From a virus, in the IMG/VR virus record IMGVR_UViG_3300050011_000549, positions 1-34,547 of that record: 34,547 bases of DNA; one strand, given 5' to 3'. The first letter of the stretch is position 1. Each line of letters opens with the position of its first letter. Of the stretch, positions 29,411-34,547 are shown piece by piece. A model generated the notes under the pieces. The model was not told the DNA's origin, ran no database searches, and was given only the letters and a program-made list of their open reading frames with translations. The position numbers and the translations under genes were made by a program.

Positions 29411-31393
29411 TCAGAAATCCTCGTCATCCCGCACGAGCTGCAGGCCCTTCTGGAAGTGGGCCATGAACTCGTCCTGGTCCGCCGCCTGTTCGCTGATGGC
29501 GACATGCCGGGCGGCCAGCGCCGCAGAGCCAGCGGTCGGGAAAATATGCTGGATGACAGTGTGCTCGGTCTCGGGCGGCTCGCTAGTCGGCGGTTCGGGC
29601 AGCTCTGCCGCCCGCTGCAGCACGGTCATCGACCGCTCGGCCGCCAGCTGCACCTTGCCCGCCTTCATCCATAGGTTGCGCTGGCGGGCGTGCTCCCGGG
29701 CAGCGCCCACATCGGCGAAGCCCTGCGCTTCCAGCACCGGCGCGAAGCCCAGATACCGCTCGGCCTGGTCGTAGATGAACACGCCGGCATGCATGTTCTG
29801 CGGATCGAAACGCACGATCAGCTTGTCCCCGGCATGCTGGCTCAGCCAGCCATCCCAGAAGCGGTTGCCGTGGATCATGACCGAGCCATCCTTGCGGTGG
29901 GCGGCAATGCCCTCGGCGGCCAGCCGCCACTGGCGCATCATGCCCTCGCTGGCCGTGCGGATCAGCGCGCCCTTGGAGGCATAGCTCTCGGCAAAAACCG
30001 CATCGAACGAACGGCCCCGCGCGATATCGGTGCGCCGGCCCTGCTGGGCATTCCAGGCATGGATTTCCTGCCCCGCTATGCGCACGAAATCATCGAAGGG
30101 CACCGCCGCGTTGCCGTAATTTTCCGGCTTGGCCATCGGGTTGTTGCCGCAATAGGCCCCGGCGAAGGCGGGGTGCTTGGCGATATCCTGCGCGAAATCG
30201 CGCCATGCCCGCTCGATCGGCTTGGATTGGCCCGAATAGGGCAGCACGAAATGCACGGCTATCCCCATGGCCTCGCACAGGCCAATCGGGTCCTCATCGC
30301 GGGTCTTGAAGCGGTAGCGGTGTGATGACCCGGCCGTCAGCGCCTTGTTGGCAAAGGCGTGGGTGTTGTCGAAGTAGATATGGCCCGGAATGCCGAATTG
30401 CTCGACCACGTCGCCCAGCGCCAGGCGGATGCTTTCCTTGTTCTCGCTGCGGTCGAACCGCCACGCCAGCATCTTGTTCGAATAGAGGTCCTGAAACGCC
30501 ACCATCATCGGCCGGCCGATGCTGCCATCGGGGAAGCGCACGAACACATCCCATTTGTGGCCGTCGCCATTGATCGCCTCCAGCGCATGAAAGCCGCTGC
30601 GGTCGCGCTTCATGGCGGGCATCGTCTGCTTCAGCGCATCCATGCCCTCTCGCGCCAGCACCAGCACCGTGCGATGGATCTCGCGCTCTATCTTGCGGGC
30701 GATCGTCTTCTCGGCAGGCAGGCGCCAGCCATGCTGCTCCGCGCTGCGGCACAGGCGGCGATAGCAGGCGGTGAGGGTCGGCGCTTCCAACCGCAGATAA
30801 TCGGCCTTGAACAGCTCCCACGCCTCATGCGTCAGCTCGGCCGCGCTGCCCCCACCGGCATGGGCCGGGGCCAGCGCCGGTAGCCAGTCATGCCGATCGA
30901 GCCCGGCCACGGCGGAAAACCACCGCCAGATCGAGCGGGCGGACACCTGCTTGTCGCCCATGCTGCTGATCAGCGCCACGGCGGCATCGCGGGTATGCCC
31001 ATTGGCCACCAGCGCCTCCACCTTGCGCAGCATGGCATGGCGCGCCTTGGCCTTGTCCTTCGCGTGGGCGGGCTGGCGGTCATACCATTCCCACAGATCG
31101 GCGCCGGTCAGCCTTGCGCGCTCTGTCTCCTCGGGCTCGGGAACCGGCGCGCCGCTCTCCAGCATCACCCGCACCTGCGCATCCGCGCCCAGCAGCGCCA
31201 AATGATATTCCACCCCACCACCACGCCCGGCGCGCTTGCGCCACACGCCCGCTGGGTTGCTAGTGGCATCCCACCCGCGCGCCGGGTCATTCCAGCCTGC
31301 TGCATCAGCAATCATGTTGATGCCCCGTTTGGTCGCAGGCATCCCCGGCAGCGCCATTCCAGCCAGCTCGGCGGCGGTGAACCATTGCTTCAC
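29411..31393 (-). CDS. A: MuA-type DDE transposase
   Basis: 660 residues, GTG start overlapping the preceding stop (GTGA); Mu A is 663. Residues 1-70 are the winged-helix Mu DNA-binding domain (WFTAAELAGMALPGMPATKRGINMIADAAGW, RGGGVEYHLALL). Two further helix-turn-helix DNA-binding parts follow (about 100-250). The catalytic core is D277 in NGDGHKWDVFVRFPDG, D342 in YFDNTHAFANK and E394 in PYSGQSKPIERAWRDF, spacing 65 and 52, as in MuA. C-terminal beta-barrel and the tail that contacts B and ClpX follow. It catalyses strand transfer and phage replication by transposition. Confidence 0.96.
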   Translation of the reverse strand: MKQWFTAAELAGMALPGMPATKRGINMIADAAGWNDPARGWDATSNPAGVWRKRAGRGGGVEYHLALLGADAQVRVMLESGAPVPEPEETERARLTGADLWEWYDRQPAHAKDKAKARHAMLRKVEALVANGHTRDAAVALISSMGDKQVSARSIWRWFSAVAGLDRHDWLPALAPAHAGGGSAAELTHEAWELFKADYLRLEAPTLTACYRRLCRSAEQHGWRLPAEKTIARKIEREIHRTVLVLAREGMDALKQTMPAMKRDRSGFHALEAINGDGHKWDVFVRFPDGSIGRPMMVAFQDLYSNKMLAWRFDRSENKESIRLALGDVVEQFGIPGHIYFDNTHAFANKALTAGSSHRYRFKTRDEDPIGLCEAMGIAVHFVLPYSGQSKPIERAWRDFAQDIAKHPAFAGAYCGNNPMAKPENYGNAAVPFDDFVRIAGQEIHAWNAQQGRRTDIARGRSFDAVFAESYASKGALIRTASEGMMRQWRLAAEGIAAHRKDGSVMIHGNRFWDGWLSQHAGDKLIVRFDPQNMHAGVFIYDQAERYLGFAPVLEAQGFADVGAAREHARQRNLWMKAGKVQLAAERSMTVLQRAAELPEPPTSEPPETEHTVIQHIFPTAGSAALAARHVAISEQAADQDEFMAHFQKGLQLVRDDEDF

Positions 31394-31590
31394 GCACGCG
31401 CTCCCTCTGGCAGGTAATATTCAACAGGCTGGAAATCGAGCGCAACGCCCCCGGAGGCGGGATAGACCCAGCCCATGCCATCCCAGCGCGCCAGCGCCAT
31501 ATCGTCACAGCGGCGCACCAGCTGCGAGTTGCCATCGCGGGCGGCGGCATCGATCAAGCGCCAGCAAAGGGGTGCCCGCATCCGTGTCAT
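31390..31590 (-). CDS. Small early protein (66 aa), unknown
   Basis: Not recognised. 66 residues with two cysteines and a strand region (ALARWDGMGWVYPASGGVALDFQPVEYYLPEG). It overlaps the transposase GTG and starts four bases after the stop of the upstream gene, with GAGGGA upstream. Operon context and length support it as a real early gene. Confidence 0.7.
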   Translation of the reverse strand: MTRMRAPLCWRLIDAAARDGNSQLVRRCDDMALARWDGMGWVYPASGGVALDFQPVEYYLPEGARA

Positions 31591-31594
31591 CGGC

Positions 31595-31852
31595 TCAATC
31601 CCTCATCATCCAGGGTTGATCCGGTGCGCCCGTTTCCGCCTCATCCGTCGCCTCGTGGCGCGGGCCATAGCGGATCGGCGCGGCCATCTTCGCGGCCAGC
31701 CGCTTAGCTGCCTCGCGGTGGCGTTCCATCGCCGCCTGATGGCGCAGCTTTTCCTCGGCCTGGCGGATCGTGATGCCCTGCTCCAATGCCAGCGCATAAG
31801 CCGCGCGGTGTGCCTGCGAGTACTCGACAAATGAGGGTTTGGGTTTCGTCAC
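31595..31852 (-). CDS. Small basic early protein (85 aa), unknown
   Basis: 85 residues beginning at a GTG that overlaps the previous stop (GTGA). Helix-rich: YSQAHRAAYALALEQGITIRQAEEKLRHQAAMERHREAAKRLAAKMAAPI, then a short acidic tail. Could be a small DNA-binding or adaptor protein, but no family is recognised. The longer frame upstream (to 31945) lies inside the preceding gene and has an arginine-rich shadow composition. Confidence 0.72.
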   Translation of the reverse strand: MTKPKPSFVEYSQAHRAAYALALEQGITIRQAEEKLRHQAAMERHREAAKRLAAKMAAPIRYGPRHEATDEAETGAPDQPWMMRD

Positions 31853-32322
31853 GATCTGCACCTCGCTCTGGCGTGGCGCCGCGCGGCATCGAACGCGCGG
31901 TCGAATTCGTCTTTCCGCTCGGCCAGCTGGCCCACCTCGATCCATGGCAGATAGCGGTCATCCACCACCGAATGGTCGAACAGCTCGGCGATCATCTGCA
32001 GGATGCGCAGGTCGCCCGTGGCATGGATCAGCGCGATCAGGCGGAGCAGGCTGATCACATGCTCTTCGCGCGCCTGGCTGGCATAGGCATCGAGCAGGTT
32101 CTTGCTCATCCCTTCGCCCAGCCAATCGACCATGGCGTCAGAGATCGCCTCGCGGGTCAGCTCGCTGCCCTTCAGCGTTTCGGCCACGGCCAGCGATATC
32201 TTGTTCTTCAGGTTCGCCGCCCGCACCATGTGGTCATCAAACCGATGGACGACTTCCGGCGGCTGCCAGTCGTCGAACAGGTCCAGCGTCCTTGTGTCGC
32301 GCGGAGGGCGGCCCACCGGCAT
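31849..32322 (-). CDS. Helical early protein (157 aa), unknown
   Basis: 157 residues. Starts MPVGRPPRDTRTLDLFDDW, then long helices (LKNKISLAVAETLKGSELTREAISDAMVDWLGEGMSKNLLDAYASQAREEHVISLLRLIALIHATGDLRILQMIAELFDH). The ATG at 32322 shares its A with the ParB-like TGA, as TGATG. Similar genes stand next to the ParB-like gene in some transposable phages as far as I recall; no function is known to me. Confidence 0.8.
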   Translation of the reverse strand: MPVGRPPRDTRTLDLFDDWQPPEVVHRFDDHMVRAANLKNKISLAVAETLKGSELTREAISDAMVDWLGEGMSKNLLDAYASQAREEHVISLLRLIALIHATGDLRILQMIAELFDHSVVDDRYLPWIEVGQLAERKDEFDRAFDAARRHARARCRS

Positions 32323-33197
32323 CAATCCTCGCTGCCGGTGATGTAGTCATCCAGCGCTCCGGCCGAATGCAGATAGTCGAGGAAGCGCCCACGCGTCTTG
32401 GCCGATGCCCGCGTCCACTGCGTCACCAGCCCGGCAAAGGCCTTCTCGTCCGGCGCCACAGGAGCCTCGCGGTGCCCGCGCATCTCGGCGATCGCCGCGC
32501 CCACATTCTTGGCCGGTGCTTCCCCGCGAAACAGCAGGTCCAGCACCGCGCCACGCTCGGCTGCGGGCATGGCAGCCAGCGCCTTCAGCTGCTGCTGGTT
32601 ATCCTCCAGCCAAGTGCCCCGCACCTGGTCGATCACCTCGGGGGTGAGCGAAAGCATGCGGAAAATCTTGACGTCGCGCTGGATCGAACGCTGCGACAGG
32701 CCAATCTTTTCGGCAGCCTCTGCTCCGAACGACAACTTGTCGTTCTGATCGGTGCCGCGATGCCAGCGGGCCTTGTTGCTGCCCTTGCTACCCACCTTAT
32801 CCGGGTTCATCTCGCGCCAGATGCGGTCGCGATCGGCGAGGAAAGCTGCCCGATCCAGCGCGTTCAGCTCGGCCCGGCACAGGTTTTCGTCGATCTCCAC
32901 CAGCCGCGCTTGCAGCTCGTTCATATCCTGCACGATCGCATCGATATGGACATCACCCAGCAGCTGCGCGGCGGCCAGACGGTGCGCACCGGCCACCAGC
33001 TTCCATACCTCTTCGCCGCACGGGCGCAGGATGATCGGTGTATCCAGCCCCCTGCCGCCCTGCTGGCGCGAGGCCAGTATGCTGTCAGCGATCAGCTGCA
33101 CTTGCGCCGGGTCGACCGGTCGCAGGCGGTCGGACGCATCGATCTGGCGGATGGGGACAAAGCCAAGGCCCATAGTGGATATTTTGATGCCGCTCAT
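32322..33197 (-). CDS. ParB-like (ParB/Srx fold) early protein
   Basis: 291 residues, starting at the ATG that overlaps the upstream TGA (ATGA). The ParB/Srx-fold part covers residues 10-120: FVPIRQIDASDRLRPVDPAQVQLIADSI, the box II motif GAHRLAAAQLLG (G70-R73), and box III ENLCRAELNALDRA (104-117). A helix-turn-helix follows at about 157-180 (AEAAEKIGLSQRSIQRDVKIF). The ParB/Srx fold binds CTP or hydrolyses nucleotides in various relatives; no ParA partner or parS-like site is seen here, so partition is unlikely. Regulation of early transcription or DNA binding near the phage end is one option. Confidence 0.87.
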   Translation of the reverse strand: MSGIKISTMGLGFVPIRQIDASDRLRPVDPAQVQLIADSILASRQQGGRGLDTPIILRPCGEEVWKLVAGAHRLAAAQLLGDVHIDAIVQDMNELQARLVEIDENLCRAELNALDRAAFLADRDRIWREMNPDKVGSKGSNKARWHRGTDQNDKLSFGAEAAEKIGLSQRSIQRDVKIFRMLSLTPEVIDQVRGTWLEDNQQQLKALAAMPAAERGAVLDLLFRGEAPAKNVGAAIAEMRGHREAPVAPDEKAFAGLVTQWTRASAKTRGRFLDYLHSAGALDDYITGSED

Positions 33198-33469
33198 GCC
33201 GCACCGCCAATCTGTCCAAACATCTTCGTGAATTCGGCCGCCCACTTGTCAGCCTGCGCCTGGTCGAATTCGCAGAAAATTTTGTCGCGGAACTCTCGCC
33301 CGTCGGGGCTATCTTTCCATGGACCATGTGTGACGGTGGGGCTGGCCCACTCGTTTCCTTCTCCACGAATGGAAAGGCACGGACCGAAATTGTCGCCGCT
33401 TTCATTCTCGGTTGTGACGAGAATTTGACCGAAGGCTGTATCGAACAGCTTGGCGAATGGCGCGCTCAC
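33194..33469 (-). CDS. Small early protein (91 aa), unknown
   Basis: 91 residues from a GTG that overlaps the preceding stop (GTGA). The sequence starts SAPFAKLFDTAFGQILVTTENESGDNFGPCLSIRGEG and ends with a helix (FDQAQADKWAAEFTKMFGQIGG). No family recognised. The strand-helix layout suggests a small compact fold. Operon overlaps on both sides support the gene. Confidence 0.75.
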   Translation of the reverse strand: MSAPFAKLFDTAFGQILVTTENESGDNFGPCLSIRGEGNEWASPTVTHGPWKDSPDGREFRDKIFCEFDQAQADKWAAEFTKMFGQIGGAA

Positions 33470-33717
33470 AGCTCATCCCCCAGCACATCGTGCATCGCGG
33501 CGGCCAGCTCGCGGAAGCTTTCGTCAACGCTGGCTGGCAGCCTGTAGGAAAAGAACGGCCCCGGCATCATGGCTGGGGTGAGGATCACCACCAGGCATGG
33601 GCGCACCATGTCGCCATCCGGGCCCATCACCATCGTGTCCATGCGGACGCTGTCGATGACCATAGGTCCGGGCAGCGAAAGCACCCGCGCACGCGGCGTC
33701 TGGTCGATATCGGTCAT
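33466..33717 (-). CDS. Small early protein (83 aa), unknown
   Basis: 83 residues. ATG at 33717 with GGAG seven bases upstream; longer upstream frame is arginine/histidine rich and rejected. It contains MVIDSVRMDTMVMGPDGDMVRP and FFSYRLPASVDESFRELAAAMHDVLGDEL; a short beta part and a C-terminal helix. No family recognised. Confidence 0.75.
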   Translation of the reverse strand: MTDIDQTPRARVLSLPGPMVIDSVRMDTMVMGPDGDMVRPCLVVILTPAMMPGPFFSYRLPASVDESFRELAAAMHDVLGDEL

Positions 33718-33749
33718 GGGATCTCCGTGCATTTGAGGATTGAGGCCGC

Positions 33750-34547
33750 TCACCAGCGATCCGGCCCGATGGCGCAGATGAAAGCGGCGCTGAGGACGAC
33801 AACAGCGGCGATCAGCATGGTGAAGCCAAAGCCCCATAACAGGCCGCGAAAGGTGAGTTCCGGGCGGTCGATTTCGGCCGCGCGCCACTCGATCTCGGTA
33901 GCTGCATGTTCATCGCCGGGTGCGTTTTGAACGGTGTCGAGATCGCCCCCAGCGGGTACGTCGAAAACTCTGAAGCGGTAGCGATTCCCCGCACCGCCTG
34001 TGAGGGGCCTGCAAGATGGATTTGAGCAAGTACGAGGACTGGGCTCACGACGAGCTTGAGTGGCTGAACCAGCGAATGCTGAACGAAGGCATCGAAGCGC
34101 TGCGATCAAGCTACGAACAACTCGGCGAACGGGGGATCTTTGCCTTTTTATGTGAGCACAAAACCGAGATCCGCAAATTCCTCGGCGCAGCTCGTAGCCA
34201 GCGCGAACCCAAGATCCGGAAGATGTCTGATGAAACAGAACGCCATGCCTTCCTGTTGTGCACAGCATATATCGCCAAAAGCGGATTTCTATTGATCTCT
34301 CTCGCCGGGCGAAGCGGATTTGAAGCCAACGGCGGAATGTCAAAACCAGATCTTCTTTTTCGATCTGCTGAAATTGTTCTGGAGATTGAGTCTGAGGCGC
34401 AATCGTTTTGGCCATTCGATACCGAAAGCTGACGTGGTCAGGATCAATCGGAGTGAGGTCGCACATCCACTCGCGCCGTTCGCGCGCATGCTCCCGCGCC
34501 GCCACTGGGTCAGCAAAGCTAATCGGTTCGTGATCGCTCGCATTCAT
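33750..34547 (-). CDS. Large minus-strand ORF, doubtful in its middle part
   Basis: 265 codons, from an ATG that forms the last three bases of the window. The first about 40 residues (FADPVAAREHARERREWMCDLTPIDPD) and the last about 60 (ending FRGLLWGFGFTMLIAAVVVLSAAFICAIG, one transmembrane segment) look like real protein. Residues about 40-200 are rich in Cys, Arg and Ser with rare codons AGA, AGG, ATA and CGA, as expected for the complement of the plus-strand ORF at 34016-34432. Possibilities are one real 265-aa gene, or two gene parts flanking an inserted plus-strand gene. The C-terminal part has no ATG, GTG or TTG start of its own after the middle region, which is a point for a single reading frame. 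Confidence 0.45.
   Translation of the reverse strand: MNASDHEPISFADPVAAREHARERREWMCDLTPIDPDHVSFRYRMAKTIAPQTQSPEQFQQIEKEDLVLTFRRWLQIRFARRERSIEIRFWRYMLCTTGRHGVLFHQTSSGSWVRAGYELRRGICGSRFCAHIKRQRSPVRRVVRSLIAALRCLRSAFAGSATQARREPSPRTCSNPSCRPLTGGAGNRYRFRVFDVPAGGDLDTVQNAPGDEHAATEIEWRAAEIDRPELTFRGLLWGFGFTMLIAAVVVLSAAFICAIGPDRW
34016..34432 (+). CDS. Plus-strand ORF of 138 codons, unknown
   Basis: The only plausible plus-strand gene. SD GAGGGG is nine bases before the ATG. The protein has ordinary composition with acidic and hydrophobic helices (DEWAHDELEWLNQRML-like start, YEQLGERGIFAFLCEHKTEIRKFLG, ERHAFLLCTAYIAKSGFLLISLAGR). No HTH or repressor motif is recognised. Codon use is lower in GC than in neighbours, suggesting recent arrival. 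In Mu the repressor gene c runs opposite to the early operon at this place, but this product does not look like it. It conflicts with the large minus-strand ORF over its full length. Confidence 0.5.
   Translation: MDLSKYEDWAHDELEWLNQRMLNEGIEALRSSYEQLGERGIFAFLCEHKTEIRKFLGAARSQREPKIRKMSDETERHAFLLCTAYIAKSGFLLISLAGRSGFEANGGMSKPDLLFRSAEIVLEIESEAQSFWPFDTES

Noticed and set aside
34016-34432. Plus-strand ORF as the Mu-type repressor c
   Set aside because: Location and orientation would fit, but no helix-turn-helix or repressor-like pattern is visible.
1-34547. CRISPR arrays, tRNA or rRNA genes, insertion sequences, retron or diversity-generating repeats
   Set aside because: No regularly spaced repeats, cloverleaf-like or rRNA segments, reverse transcriptase or template/variable repeat pairs were seen on either strand; the only transposase is the phage's own.

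Overview
This window is most of a Mu-like transposable (pro)phage genome from a high-GC alphaproteobacterium. The GC-rich third codon positions and protein style suggest Sphingomonadales, but that host assignment is an inference from composition. Apart from one doubtful plus-strand ORF near 34 kb, every convincing gene is on the minus strand, so the phage reads from right (about 34.5 kb, early) to left (position 1, tail fibres). Genes are packed with ATGA, GTGA or TGATG overlaps. No rRNA, tRNA, CRISPR or IS was seen.

Early region (34.5-26.0 kb): small hypothetical genes, a ParB-like protein, a DDE transposase of the MuA type (D277, D342, E394), a MuB-type AAA+ target-DNA activator, a DUF3164 protein, a GemA/Mu gp16 protein and a Mor/C-type transcription activator. 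No recognisable repressor (c), Ner or phage end is present, so the left end of the phage and the host junction probably lie beyond the right edge of the window.

Lysis and packaging region (26.0-18.0 kb): a GH108-type endolysin carrying an EF-hand loop, a holin-like membrane protein, a lipoprotein, DUF2730 and winged-helix proteins, small terminase (DUF3486), large terminase and DUF935 portal. Two lower-GC genes, one of them DUF2786, sit between the portal gene and the Mu F-like head protein.

Head and tail region (18.0-0 kb): F-like head protein with a C-terminal nuclease-like domain, protease/scaffold I(/Z), decoration protein, major capsid T, gp36, G, gp37, gp38, contractile sheath, tube, a duplicated tail chaperone with a -1 frameshift site, tape measure with a peptidoglycan-hydrolase-like domain, a split DNA-circularisation protein, baseplate gp44-gp48 homologues and three tail-fibre or tail-tip genes. 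The order is almost exactly that of Mu and predicts a myovirus particle.

The strongest new observation is a 25-bp element present twice, 23 of 25 bases identical. One copy is 55 bp upstream of the endolysin gene and the other 69 bp upstream of protease gene I. These match the positions of the Mu late promoters Plys and PI. The core is a dyad, CTGAA-N4-TTCAG, and is a good candidate for the binding site of the single Mor/C-type activator encoded next to the first copy.
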